Assembly (NCBI RefSeq): GCF_900110955.1
Contig: NZ_FOFR01000002.1
Span: 62,001 to 126,000, forward strand
Reading direction: 5' to 3'
DNA: 64,000 nucleotides
Source: Lentzea xinjiangensis
GTDB lineage: Bacteria; Actinomycetota; Actinomycetes; Mycobacteriales; Pseudonocardiaceae
In this document: one piece after another, positions 42,151 to 51,789 of the stretch
Position numbering within the stretch: position 1 is the stretch's first letter
Layout: every line of letters begins with the position of its first letter
The notes under the pieces: generated by a model
The model's input: only the letters and a program-made list of their open reading frames with translations
What the model was told of the DNA's origin: nothing
Database searches by the model: none
Program-made: the position numbers and the translations under genes

Positions 42151-42912
42151 TGGTTTTGGGCTGGGGTGGCCTGACCTGGAGGGCTAGACCTGAGCCTGGG
42201 CTGGGCCGACCTCGGCTGAGCCTGGCGGGGACTGAGCCGACCTGGCCAGGGTGAGCCCGGGGCGGATTGGGGCCGGGTGCCTGAACCTGGACTGCACTTG
42301 GCTGGGGTTGGCCTGAGCCTGGGCTGAAGCTGAGCCGACCTGGTCGAGGCTGATCTGGTGGCTGGGTCGGTTTCCGGATCCCCTTCTGCCTTGGTATCCA
42401 GGATGGCCGTTCGCCACCGCGTCCAGGGAACGCCTTCTGCCTTGGGCCGGGACCGCCTTCTGCCTTGGCCGGGAAGGCCTCTGCCTTGGCCGGGAAGGCC
42501 TCTGCCTTCGGGCTCGGGGAGGCCGTTCGCATCGGCATCCGGAATGGCCGTTCGCCGGGATCGGCCGGAGACGGCCTTTGCCCGGTGTGAGCGATGGCCC
42601 GCTTCTTGCGTCTGAGGTGCCCGTCTCTCAGCGCGCGGAGCACCGATCGACCGATCGTCCCCACCTGATCCGGCGCCTGCTGGACCCAGCGCCGCCTGAA
42701 GCGGAAGCCACCGGAATCGGGAGCCGGAGCCGTCCTACCCCAAGGCCGCAAGCCCAAGCTCACCTCAAGCGAGCTGCAAGCCCACCGTTCCCCCGCGCGC
42801 TTCCTCGTCACGCAACGAACGAAACCCGCTCCAGGTTCCCGCCTGTCCACAGGCTACCCACCCCTCGAATAACCGGAGGTAGAAAACCCAACCCCCTGTG
42901 GACAACTCGCGA
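42151..42912. other. Gene-free spacer with degenerate repeats
   Basis: Taken with the preceding repeats, this is the only stretch over 300 bases without a credible gene (880 bases from 42033 to 42912). It holds degenerate repeats, then the 21-base tandem set and the GGCCGTTCGC words, then about 350 bases of ordinary GC-rich sequence before the adnB stop. I see no RNA gene, no clear terminator and no conserved reading frame. It lies between convergent genes, where spacer insertion is tolerated. Confidence 0.6.
42382..42556. repeat. Second repeat family: 21-base tandem units and GGCCGTTCGC words
   Basis: CTTCTGCCTTGG-type words occur at 42382 and 42433, then a true tandem array with a 21-base period runs from 42457 to about 42515 (units starting 42457, 42478 and 42499; the third is partial). 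The word GGCCGTTCGC appears three times (42405, 42521, 42546). The units are not separated by unique spacers of constant length, so this is not a CRISPR array. The function is unknown. Confidence 0.7.
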
Positions 42913-45900
42913 TCAAGACCCGATGGACCGGATCAGGTCCTTCAGCCCCTGCTCGTCGAGCAGGTCGGCCGGCCGGATGGTGTGGTCGTGGCGCACGTAG
43001 TGGAACGCGGCCCGCACCCGCTCCAGCGGCTCCCCGGTGAGCGCGGCCCAGGCCAGCCGGTACGCGGCGAGCTGCACCGACAGCGCGGGCAGTGCTTCGG
43101 CGTCCGGGACGGCGCCGGTTTTCCAGTCCACGACGGTCCAGCCGTCCGGGTCGCGGTACACCGCGTCCATCCTGCCGCGCACCGAGATGCCGTCGAGTTC
43201 CGCTTCGAAGGGCACCTCGACGTCGTGGGGGGTGCGGTCGGCCCACGTGCTGCGCAGGAACGACTCCTTCAGGCGGTCCAGGTCGGCGTCGGGGGCCGCG
43301 TCGGCGTCGCCTGCGCCCGGCAGGTCCTCGATGTCCAGCAGGCGGGTGGCGCCGAAGCGGTTTTCCAGCCACGTGTGGAAGGCCGTGCCCCGGCGGGCCA
43401 GCGGGTTCGGGGGGAACGGCAGCGGGCGGCGCAGGCGGCGGGCCAGCAGGTCGGGGTCCTTGGCCAGTTCCACGAGTTGGGAGACTGACAGGTGGTCCGG
43501 CAGTGAGACCTGCTCGCGGCGGTTCTGCGAGGCTGCTCGTTCGGCCAGCAGCACGTCCACGTCGCGGGCCCAGCCCTCCGGGTCGTCGTCCTCCGGTAGT
43601 TCCGGGTCGTCGGGGACGACGTCGTCGGGCAGGGGCTCCGGCTCCGGGGGGAAGTCCTCGTCCGGGGGCTCGTCGGTGGGGGGCGGGTAGTCCTCCTCCA
43701 GCGGTTCCGCCGGTTCGGTGTCGAAGATCAGGGGCAGTGGTTCCGGTGGGGCGTTGCGCAGGGCGTCGAGTGCGGACAGGACCATCGACGCGCCCTCGAC
43801 CACGGCGTCGCGGCGCTTGCCCAGGGGGTCGGCCGGCCATTGGGAGGACTTGACGTCTTCCGCCAGCGGGTTGGGGGTGTCCGGGTCCGGTTCGGGGGCC
43901 CACGCCATCACGTCGCCGGGTGGGTTGTCGCGTTGCAGGACCTCGTGCATCTCGCGCAGGAACACCGAGGGGCCCTTGGGCTTCTCCCCTGCTTCGCCCC
44001 ACCAGTGGCCGGACATCAGCAGGCTGTGCTCGGCGCGCGTCACGCCCACGTAGAAGAGGCGGCGTTCTTCGACCAGGCGGCGGTCCTCGAACTCCTCGGC
44101 GTGGATGGTGAGGGCCTCGTCGACCTCCTTGCGGTTGAAGCCCGCGGACAGCTTCAGCACCGGCAGGTCGGCGGCGTCGCCGCGCAGCGGTGCCGGGAGC
44201 TCGGTGACGGTCTTGAGCCAGCACGAGGACTTCTTGCGGCCGGGGAACACGTCGCGCACCAGGTGGGGCAGCGCGACGATGTGCCATTCGAGGCCCTTCG
44301 CGGAGTGGACGGTGAGGATCTGGACGCGGTCCTCCGCCACCTCGACCTCGCCCGGTTCCAGGCCGTCTTCCGCGTGTTCTGCGGTGTAGAGGTAGTCGAG
44401 CAGGGACGGCAGGGTGGCGGACGGGGAGGCGGCGGCGAAGTCGGTGACCACGTCGGCGAACGCGTCCAGGTGGGTGCGGCCGACCAGGCCGGGGCGCGAC
44501 ATCGACTCGATGTCGAGCAGCAGGGTGCGTTCCACGTCCGCGACCAGTTCGGGCAGGGGCTGGTCGAGCCTGCGCCGCAACGCCGCCAGCTCGCCACCGA
44601 GCCTGCGGATCCGGCGGTAGCCGTCCTGGGAGTAGGCGTCCGGGTCGCCGGGGTCGTCGAGGGCGTCGGCGAGGCCGGCCTGGTCGGCGTGTTCGCCGGG
44701 CAGCGCGTCCGCCAGCACCAGCAGCGGGTCGTCCACAACGGACTGTCGTGGTGCGACGCCCGCCAGTTCGCGGGCGCGGGACCACAGTGCCGCCAGGTCG
44801 ACGGCCGCGAGGCGCCAGCGGGAGCCGGTCAGCAGGCGGGCGGCGGCGGTGCCGGCCAGCGGGTCGACGAGCACTCGCAGCGCTGACACCAGGTCGCGCA
44901 CCTCGGGCTCGTCGAGCAGGCCGCCGAGGCCGACCACCTCGACCGGCAGGCCGCGTTCGCGCAACGCCGCCGCGATGGCCGCCATGTCCGAGCGGCGCCG
45001 CACCAGCACGGCGGCGGTGGGCGGGACGCCTTCGGCGTCGAGGTGTGCTTCCCATTGCGCGGCAACGTTGTCCGCGAGCCAGTCGAGCTCCTGGCGGATG
45101 TCCTCGTGCAGCGCCAGCCGCACGTCGCCGGGACCGGCTCCCGGGCGGGCGCGCAGTTCTTCGACGTCGAGGCCGGCTTCGCGCAGCGGCAGCGACACCG
45201 CGTTCGCGAGCTCCAGGACCTCCGGCGGGTTGCGGAAGCTCGTGAGCAGCCCGAACTTCCTGGTCGGCGGGAAGTCGTCGGCGAAGCGCGGCAGGTTCGC
45301 CGCGGACGCGCCGCGCCAGCCGTAGATGGCCTGGGCGGGGTCGCCGACGGACGTCACGGGCATCGGCTCGCCGAGGCCGAACAGCGACCGCAGCAGCACG
45401 CGCTGGGCGTGGCCGGTGTCCTGGTACTCGTCGAGCAGCACCGCGCCGTACCGCTCGCGTTCGCCGGAGGAGACCTCGGGGAACCCGGCGAGCTGCGCGG
45501 CCAGGGACATCTGGTCGGCGAAGTCGAGCGCCGCCTCCTTGCGCTTGCGCTGCTGGTACGCGTCGAGCAGTGGCAGCAACGCCACCCGCAGCCGTTGTGC
45601 GGCAACGATGTCGCGCAGCTTCTCCGGTAGCGCGTCGCGTTGCCGGGGTGCCTTGGGGGCGTTCTCGATCAACGCGCACAGCTCCAGCGCGTGCGCCTCC
45701 AACTGGTCCGGTGTGACCAGGTGCTCGCCCAGCTCACCGGCGAGGCGCAGCAGGTAGCCGGTGATCGTCGCCGGCACCTTGTCGGTGTCCAGGTCGCGCG
45801 CCCACGTCGACACGACGCGGTGCGCGAGCTGCCAGGACGCCGTCTCGGTCAGCAGCCGCACGCCCGGTTCCACCGGCAGGCGCAGCCCGTGCTCGGTCAC

Positions 45901-46272
45901 CAGGCGACCGGCGTAGGCGTGGTAGGTGAGCACCACGGGTTCGCCGGTCAGCACGGACATCTTGCGCTCGCCGCTGGGGTCCAGGTCGTCCAGCAGCGAC
46001 GACCCGGCCAGCCTGCGCAGGCGGGCCCGCACGCGGTCCGCGAGCTGCCGTGCGGCCTTGCGCGTGAACGTGAGGCCGAGCACGCGGTCGGGCTGCACGA
46101 GGCCGTTCGCGACGAGCCACACCACGCGGGCGGCCATGGTCTCGGTCTTGCCCGCGCCCGCGCCTGCCACGACCAGCGCGGGCTGCGCGGGTGCGGCGAT
46201 CACCTCGGCCTGCTCGGGAGTCGGTTTGTTCAGCCCGAGCGCCTCAGCGATCTCAAACGGGCTGACGGTCAC
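42913..46272 (-). CDS. adnB: AdnB-like helicase-nuclease subunit
   Basis: A 1119-residue UvrD-like helicase with a RecB-type nuclease. Walker A is G-A-G-A-G-K-T near residue 40, Walker B is L-L-D-E-Y-Q-D-T, motif III is V-G-D-P-A-Q-A-I-Y-G-W-R-G, and motif V is L-T-V-H-S-A-K-G-L-E-W. A Pro/Glu/Asp-rich acidic linker (about 850-910) leads to the nuclease, with the catalytic D and K in V-V-D-W-K-T-G. With AdnA it resects double-strand breaks in actinobacteria, replacing RecBCD. GTG 46272 is the furthest possible start. The gene lies 98 bases after adnA. Confidence 0.93.
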   Translation of the reverse strand: MTVSPFEIAEALGLNKPTPEQAEVIAAPAQPALVVAGAGAGKTETMAARVVWLVANGLVQPDRVLGLTFTRKAARQLADRVRARLRRLAGSSLLDDLDPSGERKMSVLTGEPVVLTYHAYAGRLVTEHGLRLPVEPGVRLLTETASWQLAHRVVSTWARDLDTDKVPATITGYLLRLAGELGEHLVTPDQLEAHALELCALIENAPKAPRQRDALPEKLRDIVAAQRLRVALLPLLDAYQQRKRKEAALDFADQMSLAAQLAGFPEVSSGERERYGAVLLDEYQDTGHAQRVLLRSLFGLGEPMPVTSVGDPAQAIYGWRGASAANLPRFADDFPPTRKFGLLTSFRNPPEVLELANAVSLPLREAGLDVEELRARPGAGPGDVRLALHEDIRQELDWLADNVAAQWEAHLDAEGVPPTAAVLVRRRSDMAAIAAALRERGLPVEVVGLGGLLDEPEVRDLVSALRVLVDPLAGTAAARLLTGSRWRLAAVDLAALWSRARELAGVAPRQSVVDDPLLVLADALPGEHADQAGLADALDDPGDPDAYSQDGYRRIRRLGGELAALRRRLDQPLPELVADVERTLLLDIESMSRPGLVGRTHLDAFADVVTDFAAASPSATLPSLLDYLYTAEHAEDGLEPGEVEVAEDRVQILTVHSAKGLEWHIVALPHLVRDVFPGRKKSSCWLKTVTELPAPLRGDAADLPVLKLSAGFNRKEVDEALTIHAEEFEDRRLVEERRLFYVGVTRAEHSLLMSGHWWGEAGEKPKGPSVFLREMHEVLQRDNPPGDVMAWAPEPDPDTPNPLAEDVKSSQWPADPLGKRRDAVVEGASMVLSALDALRNAPPEPLPLIFDTEPAEPLEEDYPPPTDEPPDEDFPPEPEPLPDDVVPDDPELPEDDDPEGWARDVDVLLAERAASQNRREQVSLPDHLSVSQLVELAKDPDLLARRLRRPLPFPPNPLARRGTAFHTWLENRFGATRLLDIEDLPGAGDADAAPDADLDRLKESFLRSTWADRTPHDVEVPFEAELDGISVRGRMDAVYRDPDGWTVVDWKTGAVPDAEALPALSVQLAAYRLAWAALTGEPLERVRAAFHYVRHDHTIRPADLLDEQGLKDLIRSIGS

Positions 46273-46370
46273 CGGTACATCTTCCTCCCCGGGCCGTGCG
46301 GGGTCGCACCACCCGGACCACTGTGTTCGCCGACCGTTCCGGCAGCGGAAACGCGCAGGTCAACGCCCAC

Positions 46371-49300
46371 TCACTCGCTCACCTGCCGCCCGGACGGGTG
46401 GACCGGGCAGGTCGTGCGCGCCGGGCAGCGGTCGCAGTCCGCGTTCTCCCTCGCCGTGTACTGCGGCCCGAGCACCGACTCGGCGGCGCCCTGGACCACC
46501 TCCAGCCACGCGCGGACGCCCTGCTCGTCCAGCGGCGCCTGGGTGCGTTCGACCGCTCCTGTCTTCTTGTCCTCCTTCGCCACGTAGAGCAGCCGTGCCC
46601 CACCGGGTTCGGTGCCCAGGCCGATGTGCGTGAACCCGCCCAGCGACGAGGCGAGCTGGTAGACGGCGAGCTGCGGGTGTTCCTGCGACGCCTCCCGGGA
46701 CACCGGGTTCTTGCCGGTCTTGAGGTCGATCACGACGGGGCGGCCGTCCTCGTCCCGTTCGAGGCGGTCGACGCGGCCGCGCACCTGCAGCCACGGGCCG
46801 CCGTCGCGCTTCGGGACCTCGACGACCATCTCCTCCTCGACGGCGACCTGCGTGAGCTGGCTGCGGCTCATGGTGAGCCAGGCCAGGAACGTGTCGAGCA
46901 TCTTCTCGACGCGCATGCGTTCGCGGCGGGAGAACCACGGCGCGCCCGCGTCGACCGCGGCCCACGCCTCGTCGAGCTTCGCCCGCAGCGCGGCGGCGTC
47001 CGCGCCGGATGCCGCCGCCTGTGCCAGGGCGTGGACCAGGGTGCCCGTCACCGAGGCCAGCTCGGCCGGGTCCTGGCCGCCGTGGCGTTCGACGACCCAG
47101 CGCAGCGGGCACTTGGTGATCACCTCGATCGTCGACGGCGTCACGCTGACCTTCTGGTCCTCCGTCCACAGCGGAGCGTCCACGGAGACCTCGGCCAGGC
47201 CGTACCACGACTCCGGGTGCGCGCCGGGAACTCCGGCGTCGGCGAGCCGGGCGAGCTGCCGTGCGGCCCGCGAGCGGCGGTCGGGGGTCTCGGCGTCGGA
47301 GCACACGACGCGGCGCAGCTCGCCGACGAGCTCGCCCAGCACCAGGCCTCGTTGCGGCCGGTGCAGCTTCCGCTCCTCCTCCTCGGTCGACTCGATCTCG
47401 TCGAGGAACCGCGACGGCTGCTCGTCCTCGCCGCGGACGGCGCTGATCAGCAGCTTCGACCGCGCGCGGGAGGCGGCGACCAGGAGCAGGCGGCGCTCCT
47501 CCGCGAGGATCGGCGCCACGGCGGACACCGAGGGCTCCAGGCCGGCCAGCACGTCCACCATGCGTTCGACGCCCAGGACCGTGCCGCGCAGCCTGAGGTC
47601 CGGCCAGCTGCCCTCCTGGACACCGGGTACCGCGACGACCTCCCACTCGCGGCCCGCCGCCGAGTGCGCGGTCAGCACCGTCACCGCCTCGCCGGTCGGG
47701 GCGGACGCGGCCAGCGTGTCGCCGACGATGCGCTGGGACTCCAGGTAGTCCGCGAACCCGGCGACACCGGAGCCGGGGAGCCGGTCGACGTACTTCGCGG
47801 CGGCCTCGAACAAGGCGACGACCGCGTCGAGATCGCGGTCCGCCTGCATGCCGGGCATCCCGCGCCGGGCCGACTGCGCGACCCACCGCTCCTGCAGGCC
47901 CGTCGCGGTCCACAGGTCCCAGAGCACGACCTCGACCGACTTGCCCGCCTTGATCCCTTCGCGGGCCAGCGACAGCAGGTGGGCGATGCGCCGCGCGGGC
48001 AGGGACTCGGCGTCCTCCAGGGCGGCCAGCCGGTCCGGGGTCTCCACGACCTCGACGAGCAGCTCACCGCTCGGCCGGTCGCCTCCCGCGGCCATCTCCA
48101 GCCGCCGCAGGCCGCGCCGCAGCCGCCGCAGCGCCAACGGGTCCGCGCCGCCGTAGGCCGACGACAACAGCATCGCCGCCGTGTCCTCGTCCAACGACCC
48201 CGGTGACGCGGCGGCGCGGATGAGCGCCAGCAACGGCCGCACGGAGGGCTGCTGCGCCAGCGGCAGCTCGTCCGACGGCACCGCCACCGGCACACCGGCG
48301 GCCAGCAGCGCCCGTTGCAGCACCGGCAGCGACAACGTCGCCGACCGCACGATGACGGCCATCTGCGACCACGGCACCTCGTCGGCCAGGTGGGAGCGGC
48401 GCAACTGGTCCGCCACCCACGTCGCCTCCTGCGCGGACGACGCGAGCAGCCGCACCTGCACGGACCCCTCGCCGTCGACCGACAGCACGGAGCGGGTGGG
48501 TGAGGCACCGGGCAGGCGAGCCGCCAGCCGGGCCACCGCGTCGCGGACCTCCGGCAGCATCCGGTGCGACTGCCGCAGCACGACGGTCTCGCCCGGCACG
48601 TCCCGCAGGATCTCCGGGTCGGCGCCGCGGAACGTGAAGATCGCCTGGTCCGGGTCGCCCGCCAGCACGAACCGCGCCGCTCCCGACCCGAGCGCGCCGA
48701 TCAGCGAGTACTGCATCGGGTCGAGGTGCTGGGCGTCGTCGACGAGCAGGTACCGCACCCGCCGGCGTTCGCCGGACAGCAGCTCCTCGTCGGACACGAA
48801 CGCGGCGTAGGCGGACGCCACCAGCTCGGCCGCGTCGTACGCGGGGGCGTACGCGGTGGCCGAGTCCATGCCGGACAGCAGGTTCACGGCCTCGTACTGG
48901 GCGCCGAACCGGCCGGCCGCCACCCACTCGTCCCGCCCGTGCTCCTCGCCGAGCTCGATCAGGTCTTCCGGGCCGAGGCCGCGTTCCGCCGCCCGCAGCA
49001 GGAGATCGCGCAGCTCGTGCGCGAAGCCCGGCAGCTCCAGGGCGGGCCGCAGCCGCTCCGGCCACTTGAGCGCGCCCAGTTCGACGTCGCCGGCGAGCAG
49101 CTCGCGCACCATCGCGTCCTGGTCGGGCCCGGACAGCAGCCGCGGCGGCGGCTCGCCGAGCAGCACCGCCTGGTTGCGCAGCACGGCGAACGCGTAGGAG
49201 TGCACCGTGCGCACCAACGGCTCGCGGATCGCCGACAACCGCCCGGTGAGCAACCGCGTGACGTGTGCGCGCAACGCCGCGGACGCGCGCCTGTTCGCCG

Positions 49301-49511
49301 TGAGCACCAGCACGTTCTCCGGATCGGCCCCCTGCTCCAGCACGACGTGCGCGGCCAGCTCGGCCAGCAACGTGGTCTTGCCGGTGCCGGGACCTCCGAG
49401 CACCCGCAGGAAACCGCCCTCGTGGTCGAAGACCCGCTGGGCGGCGGCGTCCCACCGGGGACGCGGGCGCGTCTCCGGCTTCCGGCGGACCAACTGGGGT
49501 GCGAGTGCCAC
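46371..49511 (-). CDS. adnA: AdnA-like helicase-nuclease subunit
   Basis: A 1046-residue UvrD/RecB-type protein, first gene of the adnAB pair. Walker A is G-G-P-G-T-G-K-T-T near residue 40. Walker B reads L-L-V-D-D-A-Q-H, with D where most UvrD-like motors have E, so its ATPase may be weaker than that of AdnB. The C-terminal nuclease has V-I-D-L-K-T-G-K, and four cysteines (T-K-C-P upstream, then D-C-D-R-C-P-x4-C-P) that should hold an iron-sulphur cluster, as in AddB-type nucleases. AdnB here lacks these cysteines. The start is GTG 49511. It acts in double-strand break end resection. Confidence 0.92.
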   Translation of the reverse strand: MALAPQLVRRKPETRPRPRWDAAAQRVFDHEGGFLRVLGGPGTGKTTLLAELAAHVVLEQGADPENVLVLTANRRASAALRAHVTRLLTGRLSAIREPLVRTVHSYAFAVLRNQAVLLGEPPPRLLSGPDQDAMVRELLAGDVELGALKWPERLRPALELPGFAHELRDLLLRAAERGLGPEDLIELGEEHGRDEWVAAGRFGAQYEAVNLLSGMDSATAYAPAYDAAELVASAYAAFVSDEELLSGERRRVRYLLVDDAQHLDPMQYSLIGALGSGAARFVLAGDPDQAIFTFRGADPEILRDVPGETVVLRQSHRMLPEVRDAVARLAARLPGASPTRSVLSVDGEGSVQVRLLASSAQEATWVADQLRRSHLADEVPWSQMAVIVRSATLSLPVLQRALLAAGVPVAVPSDELPLAQQPSVRPLLALIRAAASPGSLDEDTAAMLLSSAYGGADPLALRRLRRGLRRLEMAAGGDRPSGELLVEVVETPDRLAALEDAESLPARRIAHLLSLAREGIKAGKSVEVVLWDLWTATGLQERWVAQSARRGMPGMQADRDLDAVVALFEAAAKYVDRLPGSGVAGFADYLESQRIVGDTLAASAPTGEAVTVLTAHSAAGREWEVVAVPGVQEGSWPDLRLRGTVLGVERMVDVLAGLEPSVSAVAPILAEERRLLLVAASRARSKLLISAVRGEDEQPSRFLDEIESTEEEERKLHRPQRGLVLGELVGELRRVVCSDAETPDRRSRAARQLARLADAGVPGAHPESWYGLAEVSVDAPLWTEDQKVSVTPSTIEVITKCPLRWVVERHGGQDPAELASVTGTLVHALAQAAASGADAAALRAKLDEAWAAVDAGAPWFSRRERMRVEKMLDTFLAWLTMSRSQLTQVAVEEEMVVEVPKRDGGPWLQVRGRVDRLERDEDGRPVVIDLKTGKNPVSREASQEHPQLAVYQLASSLGGFTHIGLGTEPGGARLLYVAKEDKKTGAVERTQAPLDEQGVRAWLEVVQGAAESVLGPQYTARENADCDRCPARTTCPVHPSGRQVSE

Positions 49512-49568
49512 ACCCCGATTCCACCACGCTGCACCGACAAGATCAGCGACGCCCGCCGGTCGGAGCAG

Positions 49569-51684
49569 TCACCGCAGCTCCACGCGCCCGAGGAAGTCCC
49601 CCGCCGTGCCGGCGGTGCCGAAGTGGTCGCCGGTGGCGAAGTCCGCGCCCGCGTCCCGCCACCACCTGGCCTGCTCCGCGTCGCCCACCCCGTCGACGGC
49701 GACCGTCACGCCCGCCTCGCGCATCAGCGGCATCAGCGCCGTCACGTACGGGGACCGGCGCTCGACCAGCGAGGGCGCCACCCGCACCGACTGCACGGGG
49801 AGCTCCGACACGGCCGCCGGGTCGAGCGGTCCCAGCCCGAAGTCGTCGAGCCCCACGTGGACGCCCAGGCCCGCGAGCGTCGCCAGGTTGTCGGCCGCGT
49901 CGGTCAGCGGCAGCACGGCGGCGGGCATGCTGACCGCGAGGTTCCCGGCGCCGAGCCCGGTGTCGTCGAGGACGCGCACCACGCGGGAGACCAGGTCCGC
50001 GTCCGTGGACTGGTGGGCGGTGAGCCGCACGACCAGCGACCGGTCGAACTGGCCGCGCTGCCGCCACCACGCCGACTGGCCGCCCGCGACCCGCAGCAGC
50101 CACTCGCCGAGCGGCAGGATCAGCCCGGTCGCCTCCGCGAGTGCCGCGCACCGGTCGTGGTCCAGCGCCCCGAGGTCCGGCCGGTCCCAGCGCAACGCCG
50201 CCTCGACGCCGCTCACCTCGCCGTCGGCCAGCCGCACGATCGGCCGGTACCGCACGGTGATCTCGCCGTTCTCCCACGCGCCGGGCATCGTCACGGCCAG
50301 CAGGTGGTCGAGGCGATCGTCGGCGTCCTGCTCCGGGTGGAACACCTCCCACTGGCCGCGCCTGCGCACCTTGGCCCTGCGCAGCGCGGTGTCCGCGGCC
50401 CGCAGCAGGTCGACCGGCTCGGTGTCCGGGGAAGGCTTGTGCACCACGCCCGCGCTCACCGACACCGCGAGGCCGTGGCCGTCCACGTAGACCGGTTCAA
50501 GCAGCTCGTCGTTGATGCGCTTCATGATCTCGCCGACGCTCGGCGTGGACGCGGTGTTCTCCACGAGGACGCCGAACTCGTCGCCGTCGAACCGGGCGAT
50601 CATCGCCTTCTCGCCGGCCAGCACCGCCCGCAGCCGCTGGGCGGCGTGCTGCAGCAGCCGTTCGGCGACCCGGCCGCCGAAGCTGTTGCACAGCATGCCG
50701 AACGCGTCGAGGTCCAGGTGCAGGACCGTGATGCCGTGCTCGGGGTCGGCCTTGCGCAGCGCGGTCTCGAGCTGGGTGGTGAAGAACTGGCGGTTGGGCA
50801 GCCCGGTCAGCACGTCGTGCAGCGACTGCCGCTTGAGCTCGTTCTGCAGCAGTTCCAGCTCGGTGCCGTCCTCGACCACCACCACGAAGTGGCCGGGCTC
50901 CTCGTCGGCACCGCGCAGCAGCGACGCCGTCAACGACAGCCGCGCCGCCTCGCCGTCCGCGCGGAGCATCCGCTGCGACTGGCGGACCCGCTCCGCCCTC
51001 CCGCTGACCAGGTCGTCCATCGCCGCCCGCAGCATCTCGGCGAAGCCGGGGGCGATGAGGTCGAGCAGCGGCTTGCCGACGAGCTGCTCCTGCTCGTGGC
51101 CGAGGATGGCGGCGATGGCCGCGTTCGTCCTGACCAGCCGTCCTTCGAGGTCGACGAGCAGGACGCCGTTGGTGGACGCGGTGACGACCTCGTTGAAGCG
51201 GGCCTCGCTCTCCTTGAGGTTCCAGTTGGCGTCGCGCACCGCCTTGAGCAGCGAGCGCTGCAGTCCTTCCTGCTGCGCGAGGACGGACTCGGTGTCGGCC
51301 GCGGTGAAGCCGGTGCCGAGGGCGCCCATCGCGAGGGCGACCCGGTGCGCGTACCGCTCGACGGGCTGGAACTCCGGTAGCGCGAGCAGTCCCCTGCCCA
51401 GCACCTCCGCGGTGCAGCGCTGTCCGTGCCGCCCCCAGGTGCCCGAGTTTCGCGAGTTCCTCACCGGCTCGTTCCACCGCGGCGATGTCGAGTTCGTCCT
51501 CGTGCAACAACGCGCACAACGCGTCGAGCCTGTTGCCCAGTTCTTCGTCGAGTTGTTCGCTGCCCAGCGGAATGGACGCGGTGCTCAACAGCCGGTACGA
51601 CCATTTCCTGGCAAGTGTCAGCCGCGCCCGCGCATTGTCCTGGGGCGATGATGGGATGTTCGGACTGCGACTCGCGGTCGGCAT
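49569..51684 (-). pseudogene. PAS-GGDEF-EAL protein, copy 1, frameshifted
   Basis: This is the copy-1 paralogue of the gene at 55093-57177. The N-terminal 90 or so codons (from ATG 51684: M-P-T-A-S-R-S through L-G-H-L-G) are in one frame and the rest (from R-H-G-Q-R-C-T-A-E-V-L onward) in the next. Dropping one G from the run of five at 51432-51436 restores a 704-residue protein that aligns without gaps to the paralogue across the break. Domains are an N-terminal helical part, PAS, GGDEF written D-G-D-E-F, and an EAL domain degenerate at several sites (E-A-A for E-A-L, V-D-G-V for the A-E-G-V box). It could be a real mutation, phase variation, or a sequencing error. Confidence 0.8.
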
Positions 51685-51721
51685 GGATTGATGCCTTGTC
51701 AGTGGACTGGGATCGCCCGGC

Positions 51722-51765
51722 AGCCTACCCACCCGCCGTCAGCCTGTTTTCGGCCGACCGCGTGA
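51722..51765 (-). promoter_or_regulatory. Conserved cassette promoter, GGDEF-EAL copy 1
   Basis: On the minus strand TCACGCGGTCGGCCGAAA (51748-51765), a 20-base spacer, then TAGGCT (51722-51727). It fits the pattern TCACNCNGNYGGNNNAAW plus 20-21 bases plus TARRCT found before all four leftward cassette genes. The -10-like hexamer lies 37 bases from the ATG. Confidence 0.6.
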
Positions 51766-51789
51766 ACGGGTATCGCTCGATCGGGTTTC

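Noticed and set aside
42025-42560. Possible CRISPR array
   Set aside because: Repeat spacing is irregular (25, 41, 30 bases) or directly tandem (21), spacers are not unique, and no cas genes are nearby.
42011-42850. A 279-codon minus-strand frame with P-Q-P-S-S-A-A-Q repeats
   Set aside because: It is produced by the DNA repeats, has no plausible start region or homology, and overlaps the end of a better gene.
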